Shown here: positions 1 through 9,951 of the stretch, piece after piece
Layout of the letters: every line of letters begins with the position of its first letter
How positions within the stretch are numbered: position 1 is the stretch's first letter
Assembly (NCBI GenBank): GCA_000168995.1
Contig: AAUX01000001.1
Location: 744,001 to 808,000 of the forward strand
DNA length: 64,000 bases
Source of the DNA: Methylophilales bacterium HTCC2181
GTDB lineage: Bacteria; Pseudomonadota; Gammaproteobacteria; Burkholderiales; Methylophilaceae
Direction: 5' to 3'
The notes under the pieces: generated by a model
The model's database searches: none
Told to the model about the DNA's origin: nothing
The model's input: the letters and a program-made list of their open reading frames with translations, nothing else
Translations under genes and position numbers: made by a program

Positions 1-1
1 G

Positions 2-58
2 CCATATTTGCCCGAACAATGGTTTAAAGATGTAAAATACGACAATATTCTGACCTAA
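2..58 (+). CDS. cvpA: C-terminal tail of a CvpA-like membrane protein (partial)
   Basis: A reading frame is open from the left edge and ends PYLPEQWFKDVKYDNILT before a TAA, 13 bp upstream of purF. CvpA, an inner-membrane protein, very often lies directly upstream of purF in proteobacteria, and its C-terminus typically has a Leu-Pro...Trp-rich ending like this one. Only 18 residues are visible, so the identity comes from position and a short match. It is probably co-transcribed with purF. Confidence 0.55.
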   Translation, partial: PYLPEQWFKDVKYDNILT

Positions 59-71
59 TTGAGAAGAAATT

Positions 72-1613
72 ATGTGTGGAATCATAGGAATTGTTGCTAA
101 CGAACCTGTCAATCAACTTTTGTATGATGGTTTGCTGGTATTACAACATCGAGGGCAAGATGCTGCGGGCATAGTCACAAGCGATGGCAGTCGTTTCCAT
201 ATGCATAAAAACAACGGTCTCGTTAAGGATGTTTTCCATACACGCCATATGAAAACATTGAATGGTAATGCTGGGATTGGTCATGTTCGTTATCCCACAG
301 CAGGCTCATCTTCGTCAGCAGAAGCTCAGCCGTTATATGTAAATTCTCCTTACGGCATAGTCCTTGCCCACAATGGCAATCTTACAAATGCCGATAAGCT
401 AAAAGACGATATGTTTAAGCTTGATCTTAGACACCTCAATACAAACTCCGACTCCGAAGTGTTGTTAAATGTTTTGGCTCACTCAATAGTAGAATCCACT
501 CAAGACAACGTATTAACATCAGACATTATTTTTGAAGCTGTAGCTTCGGTATTCGCTCGATGCAACGGAGCGTATGCCGTAGTATCTATGATTGCTAATT
601 TTGGCCTACTAGCTTTTAGAGACACCCATGGTATTCGCCCCCTTGTTATAGGTATTAAAGAGACTGAGGCTGGTCCTGAGTATATTGTTGCCTCAGAAAG
701 TGTCGCCTTAGATATGCTGGGATTTAGATTGTTGCGTGATGTTGAGCCAGGTGAAGCAATCTTTATAGATTTAGATGGTAATTTTTATTCAAAAAAATGC
801 GCTCAACAAGCAAAACAGACCCCTTGTATTTTTGAGTACGTATATCTTGCACGTCCTGACTCAGTTATTGATGGAGTATCGGTTTATCAAACACGCCTAA
901 ATATGGGCGGCACTTTGGCCAAAAAAATTAAAAGAGACTGGGCTAATTTATCCATTGACGTAGTGATTCCTATTCCAGATACTAGCCGCCCTTGTGCTCA
1001 AGAGGTTGCGTTAAAGCTCAATGTTAATTTTAGAGAAGGGTTTATTAAGAATCGCTATATAGGTAGGACTTTTATTATGCCCGGGCAAGCTCTCAGAAAA
1101 AAATCAGTGCGACAAAAATTGAACCCTATTAAATTTGAATTTCTGGGTAAGAATGTTTTGTTGATTGATGATTCAATTGTAAGAGGCACCACTTCTAAAG
1201 AGATAGTTCAGATGGCTCGGGATGCCGGAGCAAAAAATGTATATCTTGCATCAGCGGCCCCACCAGTAAAATTTCCTAATGTCTATGGTATTGATATGCC
1301 TTCGAGAAATGAACTTTTAGCTCACAATAAAACTTATGATGAAATCATTGATGAAATTGGTGCTGATGCACTGATATATCAAGATCTAGATGATTTAAAA
1401 TTGACTATTACTCAAGAAACGACTGCTATCAAAGACTTTGATTGTTCATGCTTTGATGGTAAATACATTACAGCCGATATAGATGAAGCATATCTGGCTA
1501 ATATTGAAAATGCTCGAGCCGATAAGGATGGTGATAATGAGTCCATTCCCAGCAGTCAATTAGATTTAAATTTATTAAATTACTCATCGGAAAATGAGGA
1601 GCAGCATGCCTAG
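72..1613 (+). CDS. purF: Amidophosphoribosyltransferase PurF
   Basis: Catalyses the first committed step of purine synthesis, transferring glutamine amide nitrogen to PRPP to give 5-phosphoribosylamine in the cytosol. The protein starts MCGIIGIV, so removal of Met exposes the Cys nucleophile of the N-terminal Ntn glutaminase domain (about residues 1-230); there is no propeptide. The phosphoribosyltransferase half carries the PRPP loop LLIDDSIVRGTTS near residues 363-375. The length of 513 aa is normal for the family. It follows the cvpA tail closely and is separated from metZ by a riboswitch and terminator, so the two downstream transcripts are uncoupled. Confidence 0.97.
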   Translation: MCGIIGIVANEPVNQLLYDGLLVLQHRGQDAAGIVTSDGSRFHMHKNNGLVKDVFHTRHMKTLNGNAGIGHVRYPTAGSSSSAEAQPLYVNSPYGIVLAHNGNLTNADKLKDDMFKLDLRHLNTNSDSEVLLNVLAHSIVESTQDNVLTSDIIFEAVASVFARCNGAYAVVSMIANFGLLAFRDTHGIRPLVIGIKETEAGPEYIVASESVALDMLGFRLLRDVEPGEAIFIDLDGNFYSKKCAQQAKQTPCIFEYVYLARPDSVIDGVSVYQTRLNMGGTLAKKIKRDWANLSIDVVIPIPDTSRPCAQEVALKLNVNFREGFIKNRYIGRTFIMPGQALRKKSVRQKLNPIKFEFLGKNVLLIDDSIVRGTTSKEIVQMARDAGAKNVYLASAAPPVKFPNVYGIDMPSRNELLAHNKTYDEIIDEIGADALIYQDLDDLKLTITQETTAIKDFDCSCFDGKYITADIDEAYLANIENARADKDGDNESIPSSQLDLNLLNYSSENEEQHA

Positions 1614-1656
1614 CTTCACCTTGATTTATTTTAAATGAAATGGATAATATAGAATG

Positions 1657-1716
1657 GTTAGCGCCGATTTGAATAATTCAGCTTGCGGGCGCTCTAAAAA
1701 TCAGCTAAAGCGGGTA
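1657..1716 (+). promoter_or_regulatory. SAM-II (SAM-alpha) riboswitch aptamer in the metZ leader
   Basis: The segment has the ordered conserved blocks of the SAM-II aptamer. A P1 stem AGCGCC (1660-1665) pairs perfectly with GGCGCT (1688-1693). Its loop carries GATTTG and GCTTGC, and it is followed by CTAAAAATCA and GCTAAAGCGGG, the strand that folds back into the pseudoknot. SAM-II riboswitches sense S-adenosylmethionine and usually precede methionine-synthesis genes, which agrees with metZ starting about 60 nt downstream. It was recognised by eye, not by a covariance model. Confidence 0.88.
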
Positions 1717-1747
1717 AACCCATCAGCAGCTGTTTGGGTTTTTTTTT
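1716..1747 (+). terminator. Intrinsic terminator coupled to the SAM-II aptamer
   Basis: AAACCC (1716-1721) can pair with GGGTTT (1736-1741), and the stem runs into an uninterrupted T-tract ending at 1747. It sits between the aptamer and the metZ start. An alternative short hairpin GGGTAAACCC (1712-1721) uses the same CCC strand and the 3' edge of the aptamer, so the two folds exclude each other. This suggests control by transcription attenuation. The direction of the switch (termination when SAM is bound) is inferred. Confidence 0.75.
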
Positions 1748-1777
1748 GTCTAAATTAGGTAAAGTGAATAAATCGTA

Positions 1778-2950
1778 ATGAATAAATTACCAAATAAATT
1801 TAACACTAATGCTGTCCGTGCAGGTATTAATATGACGGAAGAAGGGGAGCATTCAGAAGCAATGTTTTTAACATCAAGCTTTGTGTTTGAAAATGCGCAA
1901 CAGGCTTCGGATAGATTTAAGAATGTAGAAAAAGGAAATGTTTATTCTCGCTTTACAAATCCTACCGTTAGAGTTTTTGAGGAGCGGTTAGCCTCGTTGG
2001 AAGAGGCTGAGCAATGCGTCGCTACTTCAAGCGGAATGTCGGCGATACTTTCTCTTTTCATGTCTTTGTGCCAACCCGGTGACCATATCGTGGTCTCACG
2101 GAGTATTTTTGGAACAACCGTTCAATTATTCAACAATATATTGAAACGATGGGGTATAGACATAAGCTATGTTGATTTGAAAGAAGATTTAGAGTGGAAG
2201 GCGGCAATTACTAACAAGACCAAATTCTTTTTTGTTGAAACACCATCAAACCCATTGACCGAACTATGCAACATTAAAGATTTAGCCTCTATAGCTCATG
2301 AGGCGAATATTAAGCTGGTAGTAGACAATTGTTTTTGTACTCCAGCACTACAAAAACCATTATTGCATGGTGCCGACATCATTATTCATTCTGCAACTAA
2401 GTATCTGGATGGGCAAGGAAGGTGTTTAGGAGGAGCGGTATTAGGAAGCAAAGAAGATATGACTGAGGTTTATGGTTTTCTAAGAACAGCTGGACCAACA
2501 TTAAGCGCATTTAATGCATGGGTTTTTACCAAAAGCCTTGAAACACTCAATATAAGAATGCAGGCTCATTCTTCTAATGCTATGTTGCTGGCAACATGGC
2601 TAGAAAAACAAAAAAAGGTCACGAAAGTTTACTATCCTGGACTCGAGTCACATCCACAATATTCGTTGGCCAATACTCAGCAATCTAGTCCTGGAGGTGT
2701 ACTGTCGTTTGAAGTAAAAGGTGGTATGAGTGAAGCTTGGAGTCTTATTGACTCGACTAAGCTACTATCCATTACAGCCAATCTCGGGGATGTGAAAACA
2801 ACTATAACCCATCCCACTTCTACAACCCATAGCAGGCTTTCTGACCAGGAAAGGATTGAAGTTGGTATAAATGATAATTTGGTTCGGATTGCTGTTGGCC
2901 TTGAAGACATTGATGACATCATTGGTGACCTTAATTATCTTTTAAAATAG
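1778..2950 (+). CDS. metZ: O-succinylhomoserine sulfhydrylase MetZ
   Basis: A PLP enzyme of the Cys/Met gamma-elimination family that makes homocysteine from O-succinylhomoserine and sulfide, releasing succinate. At 390 aa it matches the MetZ subgroup and is shorter than MetY-type enzymes. The PLP-binding lysine lies in HSATKYLDGQ near residue 208; the substrate/PLP tyrosine motif YSRFTNPT and the C-terminal THPTSTTHSRL are present. The purF-metZ linkage is a common betaproteobacterial arrangement. Its leader contains a SAM-II aptamer and terminator, so expression should fall when SAM is plentiful. Cystathionine gamma-synthase is the main alternative but fits the context less well. Confidence 0.9.
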   Translation: MNKLPNKFNTNAVRAGINMTEEGEHSEAMFLTSSFVFENAQQASDRFKNVEKGNVYSRFTNPTVRVFEERLASLEEAEQCVATSSGMSAILSLFMSLCQPGDHIVVSRSIFGTTVQLFNNILKRWGIDISYVDLKEDLEWKAAITNKTKFFFVETPSNPLTELCNIKDLASIAHEANIKLVVDNCFCTPALQKPLLHGADIIIHSATKYLDGQGRCLGGAVLGSKEDMTEVYGFLRTAGPTLSAFNAWVFTKSLETLNIRMQAHSSNAMLLATWLEKQKKVTKVYYPGLESHPQYSLANTQQSSPGGVLSFEVKGGMSEAWSLIDSTKLLSITANLGDVKTTITHPTSTTHSRLSDQERIEVGINDNLVRIAVGLEDIDDIIGDLNYLLK

Positions 2951-3026
2951 CCAATAATTGGTTAAATAGCTTGCCTATACATGCTAAAATTTAAATGAAA
3001 ACTTATCCAAAAAACCTAGAGAAATT

Positions 3027-5594
3027 ATGAGCCAATTCGCAAAAGAGACGATCCCAGTCAGCCTAGAAGACGAAATGAAAAAGTCCTATTTGGACTACGC
3101 AATGAGCGTGATTGTAGGCCGTGCATTACCAGATGTAAGAGATGGGCTTAAACCTGTTCATCGTAGAGTTTTATATGCTATGCATGAATTAAGTAATAAT
3201 TTTAATAGACCTTACAAAAAATCTGCTCGGATTGTGGGAGACGTTATTGGTAAGTATCACCCTCATGGAGATACTGCCGTTTATGACACGATAGTAAGGA
3301 TGGCCCAAGACTTTAGCTTGCGTTATATGTTGGTTGATGGACAAGGAAACTTTGGTTCAGTTGATGGGGATAATGCTGCAGCAATGCGTTATACCGAAAT
3401 TCGAATGTCCAAAATATCGCATGAAATGCTTGCTGATATCGATAAGGAAACTGTCGATTTCGGACCAAACTATGACGGCTCAGAACACGAGCCATTAATA
3501 ATGCCAACCCGTATTCCTAACCTTCTAATAAATGGAAGCTCTGGTATTGCCGTGGGTATGGCTACAAATTTTCCTCCACACAATTTAACTGAAGTAATTA
3601 ATGGATTGTTAGCCTTGCTCCAAAAACCTGAAACATCAATCGATGAGTTAATGGAATTTATTCCTGGGCCTGATTTTCCTACGTCAGGAATAATTCATGG
3701 AATATCTGGTGTGAGAGATGGTTATAGGACCGGCAGAGGAAGGGTTGTGATGAGGGGTAAAACCCATGTCGAATCTCTTGAGAGGGGAAATAGAGAGGCG
3801 ATTATTGTCGATGAATTGCCATACCAGGTAAACAAAAAAACATTTATAGAAAAAATTGCTGAATTAGTAGGTGATAAGAAAATTGAAGGAATTTCAGATT
3901 TGCGTGATGAGTCTGATAAAGCAGGTATGCGCGTTGTTATTGAATTAAAGAAAGGTGAAATTCCAGAAGTTATACTGAATAATTTATACAAGCAAACCCA
4001 ATTACAAGACAATTTTGGTATGAATATGGTTGCTCTCATAGATGGACAACCTAGGCTATTGAATTTAAGAGAAATACTTGATGCATTTTTAAAGCATCGA
4101 CGAGAAGTCATTACAAGGCGAACCGTGTATGAGTTGAAAAAGGCAAGAGAGAGAGGGCATATCCTTGAAGGTCTTGCGGTAGCTTTGGCTAACGTGGATG
4201 AAATGATAAAAATTATAAAATCTGCACCAACTCCACCTGATGCAAAAAAAGAATTAATGGAAAGATCATGGGCGTCCGATGTAGTGTCATCAATGCTAAA
4301 AAAATCGTCGCAGGATCTTTCCAAGCCTGATGGTTTGTCAGTGTTGTATGGACTAAAAGAAGACGGATATAGGTTATCTGATACTCAAGCACAAGAAATT
4401 CTTCAATTAAGACTTCAGAGGCTTACAGGGCTTGAACAAGAAAAGATTGTCACGGAATACCATGCAATTATGGTTACTATTATTGATTTGTTAGATATTT
4501 TAAATAAGTCTGAGCGAGTAACGTCCATTATTTCCGAGGAACTAACAGAAATCAGATCACAGTATGGTGATGATCGGCGAAGTGAAATTGTTACAGACGC
4601 CTATGACTTATCTATTGAGGACTTAATAGCACCTCAAGATATGGTTGTAACACTCTCTAATTCTGGTTACATTAAAGCGCAAGTTCTTGATGATTACCGA
4701 GCTCAAAAAAGAGGTGGTCGTGGAAAACAAGCAATGGGTACAAAAGAAGATGACTTTATTGAGCAGATGTTTGTAGCTAATTCCCATGACAACATTCTTT
4801 GTTTTTCTAGCAGAGGTCAAGTTTACTGGCTGAAAGTCTATGAAGTCCCACAAGGGAGCCGAATAAGTAGAGGCAAGCCTATTGTGAATTTATTCCCCTT
4901 AATGCCTGGTGAAAAAATTAATGCTATTTTAGCCGTGAAGGATTTTGTTGATGATGAGTATATCTTCATGGCCACCGCTAAGGGTACTGTAAAGAAAACA
5001 CCACTTTCAGATTTTTCTAACCCTAGAAAATCAGGAATCATAGCGATCAAGCTTGCTAATGGTGATTATCTGATTGGAGCCGGAGTTACTAACGGTGAGC
5101 AAGACATTATATTGATCTCCAGTGGTGGAAAGGCCGTATGGTTTGATGAGCATGATGTCCGCAGTATGGGCCGCAATGCGGCCGGCGTAAGAGGTATGAA
5201 ACTCCCAGATACTGAACAGGTATTATCCCTGTTGATTGCTTCGTCGAATGAAGAGTCCGTCTTAGTCGCTACAGAAAATGGATATGGAAAGCGAACTGTT
5301 CTTTCTGAATTTAGAAAATCAGGAAGAGGAACGCAGGGCGTAAAAGCAATTCAAGTGAGTGATAGAAATGGGATTGTGGTTGCAGCTAAGCTAGTAGGTG
5401 ATCATGATGAAATCATGCTTATTACCACAGGTGGTGTATTAATAAGAACGCGTGTAAGTGAAATAAGAGAATTAGGAAGAGCAACTCAAGGCGTAACACT
5501 TATCAACTTATCTGACGGAGAAAAGTTATCAGGCATAGAGAAAATTGTTGAGTCTGACCATATAGATGATGGCCAGGATGACTTGCCAATATAA
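3027..5594 (+). CDS. gyrA: DNA gyrase subunit A
   Basis: The breakage-reunion subunit of gyrase, which supercoils DNA with GyrB. The catalytic tyrosine lies in [10 protein letters not shown] (Tyr122). The quinolone-determining region reads [12 protein letters not shown], with Thr at position 83 and Asp at 87. The C-terminal beta-pinwheel carries a GyrA-box variant QKRGGRGK near residue 560. The length of 855 aa is normal. The ATG at 3027 follows AGAGAAATT. The last codons overlap the start of serC, and the order gyrA-serC-pheA-hisC is typical of Betaproteobacteria. Confidence 0.98.
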   Translation: MSQFAKETIPVSLEDEMKKSYLDYAMSVIVGRALPDVRDGLKPVHRRVLYAMHELSNNFNRPYKKSARIVGDVIGKYHPHGDTAVYDTIVRMAQDFSLRYMLVDGQGNFGSVDGDNAAAMRYTEIRMSKISHEMLADIDKETVDFGPNYDGSEHEPLIMPTRIPNLLINGSSGIAVGMATNFPPHNLTEVINGLLALLQKPETSIDELMEFIPGPDFPTSGIIHGISGVRDGYRTGRGRVVMRGKTHVESLERGNREAIIVDELPYQVNKKTFIEKIAELVGDKKIEGISDLRDESDKAGMRVVIELKKGEIPEVILNNLYKQTQLQDNFGMNMVALIDGQPRLLNLREILDAFLKHRREVITRRTVYELKKARERGHILEGLAVALANVDEMIKIIKSAPTPPDAKKELMERSWASDVVSSMLKKSSQDLSKPDGLSVLYGLKEDGYRLSDTQAQEILQLRLQRLTGLEQEKIVTEYHAIMVTIIDLLDILNKSERVTSIISEELTEIRSQYGDDRRSEIVTDAYDLSIEDLIAPQDMVVTLSNSGYIKAQVLDDYRAQKRGGRGKQAMGTKEDDFIEQMFVANSHDNILCFSSRGQVYWLKVYEVPQGSRISRGKPIVNLFPLMPGEKINAILAVKDFVDDEYIFMATAKGTVKKTPLSDFSNPRKSGIIAIKLANGDYLIGAGVTNGEQDIILISSGGKAVWFDEHDVRSMGRNAAGVRGMKLPDTEQVLSLLIASSNEESVLVATENGYGKRTVLSEFRKSGRGTQGVKAIQVSDRNGIVVAAKLVGDHDEIMLITTGGVLIRTRVSEIRELGRATQGVTLINLSDGEKLSGIEKIVESDHIDDGQDDLPI

Positions 5595-6657
5595 CTTTTC
5601 TGCAGGCCCTTCAATGATTCCTAGGGCCGTACTTAACCAAGCACAAGAAGAACTGCTGGATTGGCATGGTACAGGCATGTCAGTAATGGAAATGTCACAT
5701 AGGAGCAAACAATACCTACCTATTATAGAGGAGGCAGAAGCCGGCCTAAGGGACCTGTTAAGCATCCCAAAAAATTATAAAGTACTCTTTCTTCAGGGCG
5801 GTGCTATTACCCAAAACATTATGGTCCCCATGAACCTTCTTGCCAATCGATCTGCGTCATATGTAGCCTCAGGGTATTGGTCAAAAAGAACCTATACCGA
5901 CGCACAAGTCTTCAGCAATATCAATATGGCTGCTTCATCAGAATCTATTAACTATACTCAAGCTCCTAATATGAAGTCGTGGAATTTTTCAAAGCAAGAT
6001 GCCTATGTTCACTTTTGCTTAAATGAAACCATCCATGGCGTTGAGTATTTTGAGGATCCAAAAATTGATGAAGTGCCCATTGTGTGTGATATGTCCTCCA
6101 ATATATTGTCTAGAGGAATTGACGTTAGTAGCTATGGAGTTATCTATGCTGGTGCACAAAAAAATATTGGGCCTGCAGGGCTAACTCTAATCATTGTAAG
6201 AGATGACCTGTTAGATTTTGCAGATAAAAAAACGCCAACAACTCTATCATGGAAAATACAGTCTGATAATAACTCGATGATCAATACACCATCGACTTTT
6301 TCAATCTATATGGCTGGGCTCGTCTTTAAGTGGCTCAAAGAGAAAGGTGGTTTAAAAGAAGTAGAAAAATTCAACATAAAAAAAGCTTCAGTCTTATACG
6401 ACTTTATAGATCAATCCGATTTCTATTATAATGATATTGATATTTCTAATCGGTCAAGAATGAACGTTCCATTCAGAATAAAAGATGATTCTCTGACTAT
6501 GACTTTTGTAGCAGAAGCTGAAAAAAAAGGGCTTTATCAGCTCAAAGGACACCGATTGGTTGGTGGCTTAAGGGCGTCAATTTATAATGCTATGCCGATA
6601 GAAGGCGTTAATGCACTAATACAATTTATGAAAGAGTTTGAAAAAAACAACACATGA
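5578..6657 (+). CDS. serC: Phosphoserine aminotransferase SerC
   Basis: A class V PLP aminotransferase that converts 3-phosphohydroxypyruvate to phosphoserine, and also acts in pyridoxine synthesis. The family start motif YNFSAGPSM is present, and the PLP lysine is in [10 protein letters not shown] near residue 195. Three in-frame ATGs exist (5566, 5569, 5578). The last is chosen because it places YNFSAGPS four residues from the start, as in other SerC proteins, and gives about 359 aa. It overlaps the gyrA end by 17 bp and its stop overlaps the pheA ATG (ATGA), so translation is probably coupled. Confidence 0.95.
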   Translation: MTCQYNFSAGPSMIPRAVLNQAQEELLDWHGTGMSVMEMSHRSKQYLPIIEEAEAGLRDLLSIPKNYKVLFLQGGAITQNIMVPMNLLANRSASYVASGYWSKRTYTDAQVFSNINMAASSESINYTQAPNMKSWNFSKQDAYVHFCLNETIHGVEYFEDPKIDEVPIVCDMSSNILSRGIDVSSYGVIYAGAQKNIGPAGLTLIIVRDDLLDFADKKTPTTLSWKIQSDNNSMINTPSTFSIYMAGLVFKWLKEKGGLKEVEKFNIKKASVLYDFIDQSDFYYNDIDISNRSRMNVPFRIKDDSLTMTFVAEAEKKGLYQLKGHRLVGGLRASIYNAMPIEGVNALIQFMKEFEKNNT

Positions 6658-7715
6658 AAAAAGAATTAATAAAAATTAGGGAAGAAATCGATTCGATAGA
6701 TAAAGAAATTATCGACTTAATTTCGCGAAGAGGATCGCTGGCTAAAGAAGTAGGTCTGCTAAAAAAAGATGGAGTTATTTATAAACCTGAAAGGGAAGCA
6801 CAAATACTCGGATCCCTAAAGAAATATAATAAAGGACCTCTGAAGGCTGAGAGTATTGTGAATATTTTCAAGGCCATCATTTCCAATTGCAGAGCGCTGG
6901 AAAAAAAATTGAGCATCGCTTTTTTAGGGCCTTTAGGAACATTCAGTGAGGAAGCTACAAAACAGCACTTTGGTGAAAATATCGATGGATTGCCTGTTAA
7001 TAGCATAGATGAAGTTTTCAATCATGTTGAGAATGATATAACCCACTACGGTGTGGTACCTGTTGAAAATTCAACTGAGGGTGCGGTGAGTAGAACTCTT
7101 GATTTATTATTATTAAGAGATTTAAAAATTTGTGGTGAGATAACACTTCCTGTTCATCATTATTTGATAGCTAAAGCTAAAACCAGTAAAAATATTGATA
7201 AAATTTATGCTCATGGTCAATCTTTGGCCCAATGTCATGATTGGTTAATTAACAACATGCCTCATGTAGAAAAAATTGCTGTTACCAGCAATGCTGAAGG
7301 AGCACGATTGGCTTCTAAAGACCTTAAAGCAGCTGCTATTGCCAGCAGTCAAGCAGCAACCTTATACAAACTTAATATTTTATGGGAGAATATAGAAGAC
7401 GAATCTAACAACTCTACAAGATTCTTAGTAATCTCAAAAGATAATATTTTACGCAGCGGCAATGACAAAACATCAATCATTGTCGCAACAAAAAATAGAC
7501 CAGGAGCTATTGCAGATCTCGTAGCACCATTTTCGAAAAATAAAGTCAGTATGACTAAGCTTGAATCACGTCCATCAAAAATTGGTATGTGGGAGTATGT
7601 GTTTTTTATTGATGTTGAAGGACATCAGCTAGATAAAAGTGTGTCCTCATCCCTTAAACAGGTAGAAGAAAATGCATCTTTTATTAAAGTCTTAGGCTCC
7701 TACCCTGCAAGCTAA
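6654..7715 (+). CDS. pheA: Bifunctional chorismate mutase / prephenate dehydratase
   Basis: Makes phenylpyruvate from chorismate through prephenate. An AroQ-type chorismate mutase helix bundle covers about residues 1-85 (IDSIDKEIIDLISRRG). A prephenate dehydratase domain follows from about residue 92 (AFLGPLGTFSEEA to NSTRFLVIS). A C-terminal ACT domain from about residue 275 has the phenylalanine-binding LESRPSK motif, so feedback inhibition by phenylalanine is expected. The length of 353 aa is standard. The ATG overlaps the serC stop, and hisC follows after 4 bp. Confidence 0.96.
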   Translation: MKKELIKIREEIDSIDKEIIDLISRRGSLAKEVGLLKKDGVIYKPEREAQILGSLKKYNKGPLKAESIVNIFKAIISNCRALEKKLSIAFLGPLGTFSEEATKQHFGENIDGLPVNSIDEVFNHVENDITHYGVVPVENSTEGAVSRTLDLLLLRDLKICGEITLPVHHYLIAKAKTSKNIDKIYAHGQSLAQCHDWLINNMPHVEKIAVTSNAEGARLASKDLKAAAIASSQAATLYKLNILWENIEDESNNSTRFLVISKDNILRSGNDKTSIIVATKNRPGAIADLVAPFSKNKVSMTKLESRPSKIGMWEYVFFIDVEGHQLDKSVSSSLKQVEENASFIKVLGSYPAS

Positions 7716-7719
7716 GTTT

Positions 7720-8823
7720 ATGAACTCCATCAAAGTAGCTAGCTATATAGAAAGTATCGAGCCTTATCAAGGTGGACTTCCCATAAAAGAAGTTGCAAGA
7801 AAATTAAATATTGCTGAAAAAAATATTATTAAGCTAGCGTCAAATGAAAACCCCCTAGGAATAAGTCCGCTGGCAAAAAAGGCCATTACGGAGGCACTGA
7901 GTGAGGTACAGAGATACCCTGATGGTAATGGATTTTATTTAAAAGATGCATTAAGTCAAAAATTTAATCTTAATCCTGATCAGTTAATCCTCGGAAATGG
8001 ATCGAATGATATTCTTGAATTAGTAGCAAGAACATTTTTATCTGTAGATGATGAAGCAATATACTCGGAGCATGCATTTGCTGTTTATCCACTTGTAGTT
8101 AAATCTGTTGGGGCGATAGGAAGAGAAATTCCTGCACGAAACTATCAGCATGACCTTGATAGTTTTAGGGGCGCAATCACAAAAAAAACTAAGGTGATAT
8201 TTATAGCAAACCCTAATAATCCTACTGGAACTTTAATACCCAAAGATCAAATACAGGATTTTTTAAATAATGTTCCTTCAAATATTATTGTGGTGCTCGA
8301 TGAGGCTTATGATGAATACCTAGACGAAGAAAATAAATCTATTGCATTTGGCTGGTTAACGACCTATAAAAACCTTATTATCTCACGAAGTTTTTCAAAG
8401 GCTTATGGTCTTGCAGGATTGAGGGTTGGATTTGGAGCAGGATGTAATACGCTGATTGAGTTAATGAACCGAATTCGCCAACCCTTCAATGTTAACTTTA
8501 TTGCTCAGCAAGCTGCAATAGCCTCGCTCCATGATGAAGACTTTATTAGGCTTAGCCGAAAAATAAATAATGACGGAATGAACCAGATTGTATTAGCATT
8601 TGATAGTTTGGGAATTAAATATATTCCATCGCATGGGAATTTCGTAAGCTTTAAATTAGAAGACGAGACTGATGCAATGCTGTATTATCAGCATTTATTG
8701 AAAAATGGCATCATTCTTAGACCTATTGCTAACTACAAGTTACCGGAATTTTTGCGAGTTAGCGTTGGTTTAAAAGAAGAGAACGATCAATTTATAAAAT
8801 TTTTATCTAACTGTAAGCTATAG
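7720..8823 (+). CDS. hisC: Histidinol-phosphate / aromatic aminotransferase HisC
   Basis: A PLP-dependent fold type I aminotransferase. The Schiff-base lysine lies in SRSFSKAYGLAGLRVG near residue 227, and the NPNNPTG motif near residue 166 is intact. The length of 367 aa is typical of HisC. Its position after pheA matches the second, aromatic-pathway HisC copy of Betaproteobacteria, which may work on phenylpyruvate or hydroxyphenylpyruvate as well as imidazole-acetol phosphate. The substrate cannot be settled from sequence alone. Confidence 0.9.
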   Translation: MNSIKVASYIESIEPYQGGLPIKEVARKLNIAEKNIIKLASNENPLGISPLAKKAITEALSEVQRYPDGNGFYLKDALSQKFNLNPDQLILGNGSNDILELVARTFLSVDDEAIYSEHAFAVYPLVVKSVGAIGREIPARNYQHDLDSFRGAITKKTKVIFIANPNNPTGTLIPKDQIQDFLNNVPSNIIVVLDEAYDEYLDEENKSIAFGWLTTYKNLIISRSFSKAYGLAGLRVGFGAGCNTLIELMNRIRQPFNVNFIAQQAAIASLHDEDFIRLSRKINNDGMNQIVLAFDSLGIKYIPSHGNFVSFKLEDETDAMLYYQHLLKNGIILRPIANYKLPEFLRVSVGLKEENDQFIKFLSNCKL

Positions 8824-8830
8824 GATTACT

Positions 8831-9853
8831 ATGATTATTGTGATGAGTAATAATGCCACCGAGGAGCAGATAGAGGGTGTGCTAAACAAAATAAAAGATA
8901 AAGGCCTGGAGGGAAGCGTCTCAAAAGGTACAGAAAAGACGGTCATTGGTGCAATTGGAGATGAAAGGTTATTGGATCACGAACTTTTAGAATCCTTGCC
9001 TGGAGTCGAGCAAGCAATGCGCATTGTTAAGCCTTATAAAATTGTTTCAAGAGAATGGCGCAAAGACGATACTGTTATTGATATATCAGGTCACCTAATT
9101 GGTGGTGATAACATACAAATTATTTCTGGACCATGTTCGGTTGAAACTCCCGAACAAATGGCTAAATCAGCTAAAGCCGTAAAAGATGCCGGCGTTAAGC
9201 TAATGCGAGGTGGAGCTTTCAAACCCCGCACAAGTCCTTATAGTTTTCAAGGTACCGGTTTTGATGGTCTTGATATGTTTAGAAAAGCAGCAGATAAAGA
9301 GGGTCTTCCTATAGTCACTGAATTGCTTGATGTTCGACATTTAGATAAATTTCTTGAACAGAAAGTAGATGTAATTCAGATTGGTACAAGAAGTATGCAA
9401 AATTTTGAGCTTCTTAGAGAGGTAGGAAAGCTAAAGGTCCCAGTAATATTGAAGAGGGGAATGTCTGCAACAATATCTGAATGGCTCATGGCAGCAGAAT
9501 ATATAGCTGCTGGCGGAAATCATAATATTATATTCTGCGAGAGAGGTATCCGAACTTTTGAAACTTACTACCGCAATGTGCTTGATGTTACGGCTATTCC
9601 GGTATTAAAAAAAGAAACACATCTACCAGTAATTATTGATCCTTCACACTCGGGTGGAAAGGCCTGGATGGTAGCAGCGTTATCTCGAGCTGGTATTGCA
9701 GCTGGCGCTGATGGTTTGCTTGTTGAGATGCATCCCAATCCATGTGATGCATGGTGCGATGCTGACCAAGCAATAAATCCGGATGAATTAAAGTCCTTAA
9801 TGACAGAGTTAACAGCTATAGCAAAGATACTTGGTAGAACGATTTCTATCTAA
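8831..9853 (+). CDS. aroF: 3-deoxy-7-phosphoheptulonate (DAHP) synthase, KDO8P-like type
   Basis: Condenses phosphoenolpyruvate and erythrose-4-phosphate as the entry step of the shikimate pathway. An N-terminal ferredoxin-like regulatory domain (about residues 1-85) precedes the catalytic barrel, which shows GPCSVE (~99), KPRTSPYSFQG (~130) and DPSHSGG (~270). This is the class I-beta architecture known from Thermotoga and Bacillus-type enzymes, not the E. coli AroG type. The N-terminal domain suggests feedback control by aromatic amino acids. It starts 7 bp after hisC and closes the amino-acid operon. Confidence 0.92.
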   Translation: MIIVMSNNATEEQIEGVLNKIKDKGLEGSVSKGTEKTVIGAIGDERLLDHELLESLPGVEQAMRIVKPYKIVSREWRKDDTVIDISGHLIGGDNIQIISGPCSVETPEQMAKSAKAVKDAGVKLMRGGAFKPRTSPYSFQGTGFDGLDMFRKAADKEGLPIVTELLDVRHLDKFLEQKVDVIQIGTRSMQNFELLREVGKLKVPVILKRGMSATISEWLMAAEYIAAGGNHNIIFCERGIRTFETYYRNVLDVTAIPVLKKETHLPVIIDPSHSGGKAWMVAALSRAGIAAGADGLLVEMHPNPCDAWCDADQAINPDELKSLMTELTAIAKILGRTISI

Positions 9854-9880
9854 CTCATGGATTTCATGAGTTTGGTTTAG
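9852..9880 (+). terminator. Possible weak terminator after aroF
   Basis: A perfect 8-bp inverted repeat AACTCATG / CATGAGTT (9852-9859 and 9865-9872) with a 5-nt loop directly follows the aroF stop. The downstream TTTGGTTTAG is only moderately T-rich. It separates the amino-acid operon from the pqq operon, so a terminator is plausible but weak. Confidence 0.4.
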
Positions 9881-9951
9881 ATATTTTCCCCTGTTAGGTT
9901 TAATTAATCTAATTCAATATTCATCCTTAACTTAATTAAGATTGGAATAGT

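Noticed and set aside
3273-3290. Thr83 in GyrA as a quinolone-resistance change
   Set aside because: Thr at this position is the natural residue in many proteobacteria, so it is not evidence of acquired resistance.
3722-4324. 200-codon minus-strand ORF inside gyrA
   Set aside because: It is fully antisense to the conserved GyrA core, has no recognisable domain and no upstream ribosome-binding signal; gyrA explains the sequence.
9857-9880. Possible pqqA ATG before pqqB
   Set aside because: The frame stops after seven codons (MDFMSLV) and has no Glu-x3-Tyr core.
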